Shown in pieces: positions 54,192-62,974 of a stretch of 64,000 nucleotides of DNA. The stretch's first letter is position 1. Each line of letters opens with the position of its first letter. The notes beneath the pieces were generated by a model, which made no database searches, was not told the origin of the DNA, and saw only the letters and a program-made list of their open reading frames with translations. A program made the position numbers and the translations under genes. This stretch comes from Microbacterium hominis (GTDB taxonomy: Bacteria > Actinomycetota > Actinomycetes > Actinomycetales > Microbacteriaceae). The stretch covers positions 1,302,001 through 1,366,000 of the forward strand of contig NZ_CP054038.1 of NCBI RefSeq assembly GCF_013282805.1. The letters run 5' to 3'.

Positions 54192-54619
54192 GTGCCGCAC
54201 GACATCGTTCCCTCACCGCGCAATGCCCGTATGTGGATCCCCCACGAGGGGGTCGGACCCTCATGGCGGGACGAATTCGGCGACGCGGTCCTCGACGACG
54301 ACGGCTACCAGGACTGGTCTCGCCGCAGCATGGACGTCCCAGGCAGCACGTACGCGCAGGGAGCTACACGGGCTCGAAGAAGACCGACGTTGGATCGACG
54401 ATGCTGCACGAACTCGGCCACGCCATTGGCCTGTCCCACCCGCGACAGGTGACCGAGGAAGGTCACGGCGCAGACGCCATGGCAGCCGGAGATTGCTACC
54501 TCACGCTCGATCAAGCGACCATGTGCCAGGCGAGAGTCCTCGGCAGCGGCGGAATCTATCGCACGCATCGCCAGATTCTGCATTCCTACGATTTCACGAG
54601 TATCTCCTACCAGTATTGA
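54192..54619 (+). pseudogene. truncated, frameshifted metzincin-type zinc protease
   Basis: The C-terminal part encodes GSTMLHELGHAIGLSHP, the HExxHxxGxxH zinc motif of metzincin/matrixin proteases. The upstream part (GPSWRDEFGDAVLDDDGYQDWSRRS) is in another frame; adding one G to the GGG run at 54359-54361 joins them as TYAQGSYTGSKK. No signal peptide or propeptide precedes, and homology begins where the 27-bp repeat copy 2 ends, so the 5' part seems to be missing. Probably a dead remnant of a secreted protease. Confidence 0.75.
54213..54239 (+). repeat. 27-bp direct repeat, copy 2
   Basis: Second copy of the element at 53419-53445. It sits at the 5' edge of the protease remnant. Confidence 0.75.
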
Positions 54620-54630
54620 CAGGGATGACC

Positions 54631-55158
54631 ATGATGCGGTTGCGAACAATGGGTGCTGCGGTGATGCTGGCAGGCGTGATCGCGGTCAGCGCGGCGTGCG
54701 CGACCTCTGGCGGCGAGACCGGCATGGAGCCTGTGGCACAGGCTTCACCCTCTCCGCGTGCCACGCCGCCCAATGACACCGAGATCGCCGTCGCTTGCGG
54801 TCTCGATGTCGTCCGCGAACTGGCTGACGAGGCCTACTACCCGTCGCGGGCAGACGCCATCGCGGCATCGCTGGACTACCACCGCACGATGGGGACTGCG
54901 GTCCAGGAGAGCACTCACTTGCCATACGCGTTGTATGTGGAGTTGCTCGAAGCCGCGCTGCAACAGCTCCCTGAGCATGAGCGCGAGGTTGACGCCGTCG
55001 ACACGTTGAGCATGACAGTCACGGATGACGGGAGGGAAGTGGGCACGGTGGAAGTCTCGCCGAACATCAACGGTCGGTACGGGCTGACGGGATTGGGCTT
55101 CGCCCCGCGCGACACCGCCCTCTGCGACGAGTACTACGTGGGTGACTTCGAGGAATGA
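54631..55158 (+). CDS. lipoprotein of unknown function
   Basis: 175-aa exported lipoprotein. The signal peptide (MMRLRTMGAAVMLAGVIAVSAAC) ends in a lipobox SAAC, so the mature protein starts with a lipidated Cys at about 23. The remainder is acidic with a helical middle (ALYVELLEAALQQLPEHEREV) and no recognised domain. AGGGA precedes the ATG at 54631; ATG 54625 is an alternative. Confidence 0.75.
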   Translation: MMRLRTMGAAVMLAGVIAVSAACATSGGETGMEPVAQASPSPRATPPNDTEIAVACGLDVVRELADEAYYPSRADAIAASLDYHRTMGTAVQESTHLPYALYVELLEAALQQLPEHEREVDAVDTLSMTVTDDGREVGTVEVSPNINGRYGLTGLGFAPRDTALCDEYYVGDFEE

Positions 55159-55292
55159 TGCCCGTGCAAAGAGAGTCCCCGCGCGGACAGACATAGCGCC
55201 AGCCGGTAGGGAGCCCCCAGCGGATACACCAGGCCGGGCACGGCCACGCCGACCAACCCGGACCCGAACGTGACGAACCTCCACCGCGACAC
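55134..55292 (-). CDS. possible small membrane protein
   Basis: 52-aa frame with one hydrophobic segment (FVTFGSGLVGVAVPGLVYPL). The GTG at 55292 has GGGAGG seven bases upstream. It overlaps the 3' end of the convergent lipoprotein gene. Weak case; the remaining 55293-55483 shows no gene. Confidence 0.3.
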   Translation of the reverse strand: MSRWRFVTFGSGLVGVAVPGLVYPLGAPYRLALCLSARGLSLHGHHSSKSPT

Positions 55293-55483
55293 GCCGGCAC
55301 CTCCCGCGGGGCACCGCTTCCGTGCGCCGCTCGGTAGGGGATCGGTTGGGGCCGCGGCTTGCTCTGAGCGCACCATACGACCCTCGGATGTTGTTTTTCG
55401 ATTGTTCGAGGGCCATGATCATGCCGTGTGAGAACACCGCATCGATCCCGCGCGCTTGATCGGGATGACCCTGACAACAAGGA

Positions 55484-56491
55484 ATGTCTTTGGTCGCGTT
55501 TCATTTGAGCAGTGTTCCGGTCGACGATCGTCCGGCGTTCATCGATGAGCTTGCGCTGAACTCGTCGGTTCCCTTCCGAGCGGGCGCCAGAGACTCAAGG
55601 CGTCCGGTCGACATCGATCACGCGTCGGCGTACCTCGGTGATCTCGAGGTGGTCAAGACCCGCTTCGAGAACTGGGAGGGCTTCCGGTCTGCGCGCCAAG
55701 CTCGCGACTCCTCCGAGCCCCGTGTCATCATCTCGGCAGGGGCGGACCTGCAGATCGAAGCGGGGGACGCCCAGTTACCGAGGGGCAGCCAGACGCTGGT
55801 CGCCTACTGGAGCGTCTCGCCGTGGCGGGTGTCGACGGGTGTTTCCGGGACGAGCCACATCGCCCTGACGGTTCCGCTCGCCATGCTGGGCCTGCCGTAC
55901 GTGCTGGTGCGCGACCAGATGGGGCGCGATCTCGGTTCGAGTCCGTTCGGGCGCGTGATCGCCGCTCATATCGCGTCGCTGACATCGCTGGGCGATGTGG
56001 CCCCAGCGCAGTCGGCGGCGCTGGTCTCGCCGACGATCGATCTCGTGCGGTTGACGCTTGCCGCTGCCGCCGGCGACGAGTTCGCCGGCCGCGAGCCTTT
56101 GGCGCGGACACTGGGGCTGCGGGTGCTCGAAGTTCTGCGTGCGCGGGCCGGGGACGCCCAGCTGACGATGCAGAGCGTGGCGGATGAACTCGGGGTCTCT
56201 CGCCGGAGTGTTTTCCGCGCGCTCGAGCAGCTCGGCGTCTCCGCCGAGGAATGGTTGCGGGAGGAGCGGCTGATCCGCGCTGCCGCGCTGATGCAGGTCG
56301 GCGTGGCGCACCTCGCCGTGGGAGCTGTCGCCCGGCAGTGCGGCTTCGCCGACCATTCGTCGTTCTCGCGCGCCTTCCGCCGGAGGTTCGGATGCTCACC
56401 GTCGGAATGGACCACGCTGTCCGAGGCCGAGCGCAGCGGGCTCGCGAAGAGACTTGTGCGTTCTCCCCTCGACGCGCAGGACCAGCCGTGA
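55484..56491 (+). CDS. AraC-family transcriptional regulator
   Basis: 335-aa regulator. The N-terminal 200 residues form an AraC_binding_2-like sensor domain; the C-terminal about 100 residues carry two helix-turn-helix units (MQSVADELGVSRRSVFRALE and AVGAVARQCGFADHSSFSRAFRRRFGCSPSEW), the latter being the AraC signature. The ATG overlaps AAGGA, so the TTG at 55490 is possible. It is a paralog of the next gene and may control the hydrolase operon at 58499. Confidence 0.92.
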   Translation: MSLVAFHLSSVPVDDRPAFIDELALNSSVPFRAGARDSRRPVDIDHASAYLGDLEVVKTRFENWEGFRSARQARDSSEPRVIISAGADLQIEAGDAQLPRGSQTLVAYWSVSPWRVSTGVSGTSHIALTVPLAMLGLPYVLVRDQMGRDLGSSPFGRVIAAHIASLTSLGDVAPAQSAALVSPTIDLVRLTLAAAAGDEFAGREPLARTLGLRVLEVLRARAGDAQLTMQSVADELGVSRRSVFRALEQLGVSAEEWLREERLIRAAALMQVGVAHLAVGAVARQCGFADHSSFSRAFRRRFGCSPSEWTTLSEAERSGLAKRLVRSPLDAQDQP

Positions 56492-56679
56492 ACGGCTCGG
56501 GCACTCACGGCACAACTCGCGGCACTCTGCGTGAAGGCGCCCGGCCTGGTCGGCGACTAGCATCTGGCTGAGCTGGGCGCTGCCGTGGGGTGGCGAACCC
56601 TTCGTCTGAAGTCAGACACCCGCGTTCCCGGCCACGAACAGTGCGCATTATTGGGCCCGGCGTGCCGGTAGGAGGGGCC

Positions 56680-57630
56680 GTGCAACGACTGACCATCGAT
56701 GGGATGCCGCGCGAGGAAGGCTTCTCGCTGATGCACGACCTCGCAGCCGCGAACGCGGTGCCTTACGCGGTCGCCGCCAACGATCCTTCCCGCCCTATGA
56801 CCTTCGACATTCAGCATCGGCAGTTCGCGCGGGGGGTCGTCACGGACGTTCGAATCGGGAACTACCGCGCGACCCGCAGCGACGCGCTCGTGCGGCACTC
56901 CGAGCCGCGACTGATCTTGCAGATGTCTCCTCAGGCTGTCACCACCGAGCAGCTCGGACATCAGGTGACTAGCAAACGGGGATCCATGGTCGCCATGTGG
57001 AGCCTCGACCCGTTGCAGACGAGCGTGACCTCACCGGCTCGGATCACCGCCATCACGCTGCCCCTCGGCGACGTCGCGTTGCCGCACCGGATGCTCAGAG
57101 AGCTCATGGGGCGCGATCTCGGGGCGGCCCCGTTCGCGGCAGCGGTGTCGGCGTATCTCGCCCAACTCGCGCAGGCCGATCTGACCGTCCTCGAATCGGA
57201 TGCCGTCGCCGCCCCGACGACTGATCTGATCCGGTTGCTGCTCAACTCCGCCGCCGGCGACGAGATGTCTGCCCGTCGTCCTCTGGGTGACACCATCGGG
57301 GCCCGCATCATGCTCTATGTGAGTGCCCACCTCAACGACCCCGACCTCACCGCGGAAGGGGTGGCGTCCCGGTTCAGCATCTCTCGCCGGTACCTATACG
57401 TCATCCTGAACCGGATGGGCATCTCTCTCGGCGACTGGCTCCGCAGCGAGCGGCTCACCCTCGCGGCATCGATGCTCCGCGACCCGTCGCAATGGCACGT
57501 CCCCGTCTCGCAGATCGCCCAGCACGTCGGCTTCATCGATCACTCGTCGTTCTCCCGCGCCTTCCGCGAGCACTACGGCTGCACCCCGACCGAGTGGCGC
57601 GCGGCCTACTGCTCATCGATCTCCGGGTAG
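56680..57630 (+). CDS. AraC-family transcriptional regulator (paralog)
   Basis: 316-aa regulator with the same layout as its neighbour: sensor domain, then VASRFSISRRYLYVILNRMG and VSQIAQHVGFIDHSSFSRAFREHYGCTPTEW. I place the start at GTG 56680, four bases after AGGAGG; the frame extends 30 codons upstream without a ribosome site. Its 3' end overlaps the convergent SDR gene by 25 bases. Confidence 0.92.
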   Translation: MQRLTIDGMPREEGFSLMHDLAAANAVPYAVAANDPSRPMTFDIQHRQFARGVVTDVRIGNYRATRSDALVRHSEPRLILQMSPQAVTTEQLGHQVTSKRGSMVAMWSLDPLQTSVTSPARITAITLPLGDVALPHRMLRELMGRDLGAAPFAAAVSAYLAQLAQADLTVLESDAVAAPTTDLIRLLLNSAAGDEMSARRPLGDTIGARIMLYVSAHLNDPDLTAEGVASRFSISRRYLYVILNRMGISLGDWLRSERLTLAASMLRDPSQWHVPVSQIAQHVGFIDHSSFSRAFREHYGCTPTEWRAAYCSSISG

Positions 57631-58295
57631 AGCATCTCCAGAGGGCCGGACAGGCGTGCCCGCACGCTCTCACTGTAAGCATCAAGAACGAACTCACCGG
57701 ATCGCCGGTCACGGACAGCGGCGAGAATCCCTTCCGCCGCAGCTTCGACCGAAGGGTCATCCGCCTCGTCGAAAGCGCCCACGGCCGCGATCACCTGGAT
57801 GCCGGCCCCGCGAAGCTCGAGTCGCAGGGCGTTGATCGCCGACCACAGTGCGGATTGAGCGACAGCGAACGCTCCGGTGAGATTGAGCCAGGCCTGCACC
57901 GACACGACGCACACGATGACTCCGCCGCCACGGACGGAAAGGCCGGGAGCGAGCGCCGAGAGCACTCGGACGGTCCGCAACACGGTCGAGGAGAAGTGGC
58001 GCGCCAGCGCAGCCACGTCACCGCCGCCGACCGCCACCGGCGGCCACGTCGACGACGAGAACGTGCTCAGCACCATCGACACGTCCGACGCGCGCACGCA
58101 CATCGCGGTCACCGACGCGGGGTCGTTGGCATCGACCGCGAGCGGGATGACGCGGTCCGCGTCGAACACCGTGATCTCCGGAGCACACGCATACACCCTC
58201 GGGGCGCCCGCGCGAACGGTGGCATCCGCCAGCTGACGTCCCAGGTCACTTGACACATCGGTGACCAAGACCACCTCGCGCTCGATACCAGTCAC
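57606..58295 (-). CDS. degenerate short-chain dehydrogenase-like protein
   Basis: 229-aa Rossmann protein. The nucleotide loop reads TDVSSDLGRQLA instead of TGxxxGxG, and the usual NNAG and YxxxK are not recognisable (AVAQSALWSAINALRLELRG sits where YxxxK should be), so catalytic activity is doubtful. GTG 58295 is preceded by GGAGG five bases away. It is divergent from the hydrolase operon and shares its control region. Confidence 0.75.
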   Translation of the reverse strand: MTGIEREVVLVTDVSSDLGRQLADATVRAGAPRVYACAPEITVFDADRVIPLAVDANDPASVTAMCVRASDVSMVLSTFSSSTWPPVAVGGGDVAALARHFSSTVLRTVRVLSALAPGLSVRGGGVIVCVVSVQAWLNLTGAFAVAQSALWSAINALRLELRGAGIQVIAAVGAFDEADDPSVEAAAEGILAAVRDRRSGEFVLDAYSESVRARLSGPLEMLYPEIDEQ

Positions 58296-58348
58296 GGCCG
58301 CCTCCAACCTTCAGTCAACTCGCGGCTGCGCGGGCTCGCCTTGACACG

Positions 58349-58418
58349 GTGTGCACCGTGGTGTGCGGGCTGTGCACCGAATCACGCAAAGTGCTCACTC
58401 GGCACACTGCGGTGCACA
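58349..58418. promoter_or_regulatory. cluster of TGTGCACCG boxes in the divergent control region
   Basis: TGTGCACCG occurs at 58350-58358 and 58371-58379 in direct orientation and inverted (CGGTGCACA) at 58410-58418, with a partial copy GTGTGCGG between. A TTGACA lies at 58341-58346. Spacing of the first two is 21 bases, which suits tandem AraC-type binding. Confidence 0.55.
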
Positions 58419-58498
58419 CACGGTGAAGGCGCATCGGCGCGGTGCGGCTCTACCGTCCAAGCAACCGATCCCGATCCCCATCGACCAAGGAGGGCGTG

Positions 58499-59323
58499 AT
58501 GCCTTACGTACAGACTGACGACGGTACCGAGATCTTCTACAAGGACTGGGGCGGAGACGGGTCGCCGGTGCTGCTCAGTCACGGCTGGCCACTGAACTCC
58601 GACGCCTGGGAGGCGGCCGCGCTGTTTCTCGCCGAGCACGGCCACCGCGCGATCGCGCACGACCGACGCGGGCACGGCAAGTCGACCCAGACCTGGTCCG
58701 GCAACGAGATGGACACCTACGCCGACGACCTCGCCACACTGATCGACCATCTCGACCTCAACGAGCTCACCCTCGTCGGACATTCCACGGGCGGTGGTGA
58801 GGTGCTTCACTACGTCGCCCGGCACGGTTCCAGTCGCGTCGCGAAACTCATCCTCGTCTCTGCGGTGCCGCCCCTCATGGTCAAGACCGACGACAACCCG
58901 GGCGGACTGCCCATCGACGTGTTCGACGGGATCCGCGCCGGCGAAGCCCACAACCGGTCGCAGCTGTATCGGGAGCTCGCCGACGGGCCGTTCTTCGGCA
59001 ACAACCGCTCCGGCGATGTCCCGCAGGGCACCCGCGACGCGTTCTGGCTGCAGGGTCTCGCATCCGGCACCCGCAACGCCTACGAGTGCATCGCCGCGTT
59101 CTCCGCCACCGATTTCCGACCCGACCTCGCCAAGGTCGACGTCGCCACTCTGGTAATCCATGGCGACGACGACCAGATCGTCCCGTTCGAGATCAGCGGC
59201 AAGCTTTCCGCCGCTGGCATCGCCGGCTCGGAGTTGCTCGTCTACGAAGGCGGAGCCCATGGTCTGCCCGACACCGATCGGGAGCGACTTCACAACGACA
59301 TTCTGGCGTTCGTTGAGCGCTGA
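58499..59323 (+). CDS. alpha/beta hydrolase, cofactor-free chloroperoxidase type
   Basis: 274-aa protein close to the non-heme chloroperoxidase/esterase group. It has [14 protein letters not shown] (oxyanion), [11 protein letters not shown] (nucleophile), [11 protein letters not shown] (Asp) and YEGGAHGL (His), and the typical start [25 protein letters not shown] precedes the ATG. First gene of a four-gene operon. Actual reaction could be ester hydrolysis or perhydrolysis. Confidence 0.93.
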   Translation: MPYVQTDDGTEIFYKDWGGDGSPVLLSHGWPLNSDAWEAAALFLAEHGHRAIAHDRRGHGKSTQTWSGNEMDTYADDLATLIDHLDLNELTLVGHSTGGGEVLHYVARHGSSRVAKLILVSAVPPLMVKTDDNPGGLPIDVFDGIRAGEAHNRSQLYRELADGPFFGNNRSGDVPQGTRDAFWLQGLASGTRNAYECIAAFSATDFRPDLAKVDVATLVIHGDDDQIVPFEISGKLSAAGIAGSELLVYEGGAHGLPDTDRERLHNDILAFVER

Positions 59324-59341
59324 CCACCGGAAGGAACCCTG

Positions 59342-60172
59342 ATGAGCACTGAAACGCCCGACACCATCGTCCTCATCCACGGCCTGTGGGTCACTCCCCG
59401 CAGCTGGGAGGACTGGAAGGCACGATTCGAGGCAAAGGGGTACAACGTCATCGCCCCCGCCTATCCCGGCTTCGAGATCGAAGTCGAAGCGCTGCGGGAC
59501 AACCCCGATGTCATCGCGAACCTCACCGTCCCCGAGACTGTCGACCACCTCGCTGGCATCATCGACGCACTTCCGAAGCCGCCGATCATCATGGGGCACT
59601 CGTTCGGCGGCATCTTCACCCAGCTGCTTCTGGCCCGAGGTCTCGGGGCCGCTGGCGCGGTCATCGACTCCGCTCCCACCGAGGGCGTACGGGTCACGCC
59701 GCTGTCGCAGGCACGGTCGCTGTTCCCTGCACTCAAGAATCCGGCCAACTTCCACAAGGCGGTCGGGTTCACGAAGGACGAGTGGCACTACGCGTTCGCG
59801 AACACGCTGACACGGGAGGAGTCGGATGCCGCGTGGGAGCGGTATGCGATCCCCGCGCCCGGCAACTGGGTGTTCGCGTACGGGCTGCTCGCGAACTTCC
59901 AGCCCGGACACCAGGCGACATGGGTGGACTACTCCGTCGACCGGGCGCCGCTGCTGTTCATCGGCGGCAGCGAAGACCACATCATGCCGCCCGCGGTGAA
60001 CAAGTCCAATGCCAAACACTGGCAGAAGTCGCCCGCTCTCACCGAGTACCACGAGTTCGAAGGCCGCGGCCACTGGACGTGCGCGGAGCCCGGCTGGGAG
60101 GACGTCGCCGACTACGCCCTCGACTGGACCCTCGCCCACGCGCGCTCGGTCCCGAGCCAAACGACCGCCTGA
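59342..60172 (+). CDS. alpha/beta hydrolase
   Basis: 276-aa cytoplasmic hydrolase with VLIHGLWVTPRSWEDW, IMGHSFGGIF (nucleophile), IGGSEDHIMPP (Asp) and FEGRGHWTC (His). This group contains uncharacterised actinobacterial esterases and lactonases. Starts 18 bases after the previous stop. Confidence 0.9.
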   Translation: MSTETPDTIVLIHGLWVTPRSWEDWKARFEAKGYNVIAPAYPGFEIEVEALRDNPDVIANLTVPETVDHLAGIIDALPKPPIIMGHSFGGIFTQLLLARGLGAAGAVIDSAPTEGVRVTPLSQARSLFPALKNPANFHKAVGFTKDEWHYAFANTLTREESDAAWERYAIPAPGNWVFAYGLLANFQPGHQATWVDYSVDRAPLLFIGGSEDHIMPPAVNKSNAKHWQKSPALTEYHEFEGRGHWTCAEPGWEDVADYALDWTLAHARSVPSQTTA

Positions 60173-60202
60173 CCGACACGGGCCCCCGATTCAGGAGAAC
60201 TC

Positions 60203-61030
60203 ATGAAGGTCACACGGATCGGGGGCCCGACCATTCTCGTCGAGCTCCACCAGTGGCGGATCCTCATCGACCCCACCTTCGACCCACCCGGCCGCCGCTA
60301 CCCATTCGCCCTCGGCACCTCGAGCGTGAAGACCCGCGGCCCCGCCATCACCGCGGCCGAGCTGGGGCCAGTCGATGTGATCCTGGTCAGCCACGACCAC
60401 CATGCCGACAATCTCGACGACACCGGTCGCGCGCTTCTCCCCACCGCGACCCACGTCGTCACCACCCGCGCCGGCGCGCGACGACTCGGCCTCCCGAACG
60501 TGCATGGCCTCACCGCCGGCCACACCCTCGTCCTCGAAGCGGAAGGGAAGGAGCCCCTGCGGGTGACCGCGACTCCCGGCCGGCACGGGCCACCGTTCAG
60601 CAGGCTTATCGTCGGCGACGTCATCGGCTTCCTCCTCCGCCGCAACCACCAGCTCCGCGACGACATCTGGATCACCGGCGACACCGTCCTCACCCGACAG
60701 CTCACGCACGCCGCCCGCCGACTGAACGTGGACGTCGCGATCGTCAACGCCGGCGGCGTCCGCTTCGGAATCACCGGCCCAATCGACTACACCATGACCG
60801 GCGCGGACGCCGTCAAGCTCGTCGGCCTCCTGCAGCCGACCGTCGCGATCCCCGCGCACTACGACGGCTGGTCACACTTCCGCGACGGCGAAACAGGGAT
60901 GCGCGCCGCCATCCGCGACGCCCCCACCCATATCCGCGAGCGATTTCGATGGCTGCCCGACGGGCGCCCCGTCGACCTCACCGACCAACTCAACACCGCC
61001 CACCACCCACCTGAAAGGACCACACCATGA
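60203..61030 (+). CDS. metallo-beta-lactamase-fold hydrolase (UlaG/UPF0173-like)
   Basis: 275-aa MBL-superfamily protein. The metal motif is ILVSHDHHADNLD, with a further Asp in ITGDTV and a late His in IPAHYDGW. It resembles the UlaG-type lactonase branch, not classic beta-lactamases. Overlaps the next gene by four bases. Confidence 0.9.
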   Translation: MKVTRIGGPTILVELHQWRILIDPTFDPPGRRYPFALGTSSVKTRGPAITAAELGPVDVILVSHDHHADNLDDTGRALLPTATHVVTTRAGARRLGLPNVHGLTAGHTLVLEAEGKEPLRVTATPGRHGPPFSRLIVGDVIGFLLRRNHQLRDDIWITGDTVLTRQLTHAARRLNVDVAIVNAGGVRFGITGPIDYTMTGADAVKLVGLLQPTVAIPAHYDGWSHFRDGETGMRAAIRDAPTHIRERFRWLPDGRPVDLTDQLNTAHHPPERTTP

Positions 61031-61863
61031 ACCGGAAACCCAGAGGCATCCTCCGCCTCGCCGCCGCAGCCCTCGCGGCCTCCCTCATCGCGCTGGGCGC
61101 CGTCGCCCTCCCCGCCGCCGCCGAACCCGCGCCGACCACCGTCGCCGCGGCCAAGGGAACACCCAAGCCCACCATCGTGCTCGTCCACGGCGCATTCGCC
61201 GACTCCAGCGGCTGGAACCTCGTCGCCCCCGCCCTGCAGACCGCCGGATACCCCGTCCTCGCGTTCTCCAACCCGCTGCGCGGCATCGAATATGACAGCC
61301 AGTACCTGCGCGACTTCCTCACCACCATCGAGGGACCCGTCGTGCTCGTCGGTCACTCCTACGGCGGCGCCCTCATCACCAACGCCGCCACCGGGAATGA
61401 GAACGTGAAGTCACTCGTCTACATCGCGGCCTACGCCCTCGCCGAAGGCGAATCGGTCGCCGACGCCAACCACCTCGGCGGCGGACACACCGACGTCACC
61501 GACAACCTCGTCATCCGCCCGTTCCCCGGAGCATCCGAAGGCGACGCAGATGCATACATCGATCCCGCCGCCTTCCCCGACCTGTTTGCGCAAGACATCC
61601 CGAAAGTCCTCGCCAAGACCATGGCCGCCGGGCAACGGCCCGGCTCCTATGCGTCCCTGGTCACGCCGTCCGGCCCGCCGGCGTGGGAGAGCATCCCGAG
61701 TTGGTACATGGTCGCCAAGCAAGACCGCATCATTCCGCCCGAGGCAGAGCGCGCCATGGCCGAGCGCGCCGGATCCACGGTCGTCGAAGTCAACACCTCT
61801 CACGTCCCGATGCTCAGCAAACCGCTCTCGGTCATCTCACTCATCACCCAAGCCGCTCGGTGA
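61027..61863 (+). CDS. secreted alpha/beta hydrolase
   Basis: 278-aa enzyme with a signal peptide (about 1-33, cleavage likely after AAAEPA or PAAA). The mature part has VLVHGAFADSSGWN, LVGHSYGGALI, AKQDRIIPPEA and NTSHVPM for oxyanion, Ser, Asp and His. It is of the small esterase group often annotated as alpha/beta fold hydrolase in soil actinobacteria. Last gene of the operon. Confidence 0.92.
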   Translation: MNRKPRGILRLAAAALAASLIALGAVALPAAAEPAPTTVAAAKGTPKPTIVLVHGAFADSSGWNLVAPALQTAGYPVLAFSNPLRGIEYDSQYLRDFLTTIEGPVVLVGHSYGGALITNAATGNENVKSLVYIAAYALAEGESVADANHLGGGHTDVTDNLVIRPFPGASEGDADAYIDPAAFPDLFAQDIPKVLAKTMAAGQRPGSYASLVTPSGPPAWESIPSWYMVAKQDRIIPPEAERAMAERAGSTVVEVNTSHVPMLSKPLSVISLITQAAR

Positions 61864-61869
61864 GACTCC

Positions 61870-61901
61870 ATGGGCTGGCCGGCACCCGCCGGCCAGCCCA
61901 T
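61870..61901 (+). terminator. rho-independent terminator
   Basis: A perfect 14-bp stem (ATGGGCTGGCCGGC and complement) with loop ACCC, 6 bases after the operon's last stop. A motif similar to the 13-mer repeats (GGCAATATCCGTAT) follows nearby. Confidence 0.85.
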
Positions 61902-62059
61902 CCGCTATGCACGCTGACGTCCCGCTACACGGCAATATCCGTATACGTTGGGGTGCGATGCGCGCGGAGATTCTGCGCGTCGGCGAGTGCCTCGCGCCCC
62001 GTGTCGACGGGCGTGACCGCTCGGCGACGGTCCGCATGCCGGATCCAGCGGGAGCGTGG

Positions 62060-62356
62060 TCAGAATGGCTGAGGGTGGGGTGATGCGTGCGGGATCGTGA
62101 CGGGTTTCGTGCTCGTTCTTGGCTGCGGCGCTGGCGGGCGCAGCATCGCGGCATGCATGACTTCTTCGCGGGTGTGGTGGCGTGAGGGGCGACGCCGGTC
62201 GTGAAGCCAGACGGCCTCGAGTTGCCCGTCGGGTACGCGTTCGACATAGGCGATGACATGGTCCGAGTCACGCTCACCCACGGACGGGTCACACAGTCTC
62301 CAGGCGCCATCACCGACCGGGTCGAAGACGAGGTGGTGTTGATCTGCGCTGATCAT
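62060..62356 (-). CDS. small hypothetical protein
   Basis: 98-aa protein with a compact first half (HHLVFDPVGDGAWRLCDPSVGERDSDHVIAYVERV) and a basic, proline-rich tail. Similar small proteins occur in Microbacteriaceae as I recall, without known role. The ATG at 62356 has GGAGG five bases upstream, which decides the start against a 67-codon extension. Confidence 0.65.
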   Translation of the reverse strand: MISADQHHLVFDPVGDGAWRLCDPSVGERDSDHVIAYVERVPDGQLEAVWLHDRRRPSRHHTREEVMHAAMLRPPAPQPRTSTKPVTIPHASPHPQPF

Positions 62357-62605
62357 GATTACCTCCGGTTCCAGCATGCGGCGCTCAGCGGGGTCCGTCC
62401 ACCCCCTTGACTTGCCCGCGCCGGTGACCCGTCCCCACCGGGTACCCGCCCGGGTGCATGCCCCCATTCCGCGGTCGCACAGTTCGCGGTTCGGGGATCC
62501 GCGTCTTGCGCGCTTTCGAAGCGGAGTGGATCGTTCCGGGGTGTCCCCCTTGCGCAACGGATCCCCGCCTGAGATGGGCTCTAGGCGTCAAGAAGGCGCG
62601 GCGGT

Positions 62606-62800
62606 TCAGGAAGGTCCGGGTTCACGGTGCGGTGGGCGGTTGGGAGCAGCATCCGGGCGCCAGTCGGCGATGGTGGGCACGACGTCGTCGAACACCGGGT
62701 CGAGGGGAGGTTCGTCGGGCAGGTGCAGCGCGCGGTAATCCCGCGGAAGCTCGTCGACCAGCTGACCGTCGCGTGGTCCGTCTCGCAGTCGGAACACCAT
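62606..62800 (-). CDS. small hypothetical protein
   Basis: 64-aa acidic peptide (LVDELPRDYRALHLPDEPPLDPVFDDVVP). The ordered ELPRDYRxLHLPDEP run looks conserved rather than random. No ribosome site is obvious. Confidence 0.4.
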   Translation of the reverse strand: MVFRLRDGPRDGQLVDELPRDYRALHLPDEPPLDPVFDDVVPTIADWRPDAAPNRPPHREPGPS

Positions 62801-62974
62801 GCGTCAACGATAGGAACCGCTCCCGTGCCGGACGAGGCGGTTGCGTTCCACGCGATGATCGTCTATCCGGTCGACTAGACAGACGTCCAGGTGCTGGAAC
62901 ACGTCAAGGAAAGTATTCTCGCTACGAGTGGTACACCGGATCCCAAGTACTTGGTCGGCCTAGGCGGAGGCGAA

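Noticed and set aside
59386..61014. 542-codon rightward frame over two hydrolase genes
   Set aside because: Arginine/proline-rich shadow in the wrong frame of genes with full catalytic motifs.
62201..62410. Rightward 69-aa frame
   Set aside because: The opposite strand has GGAGG at the right distance and a more protein-like sequence.
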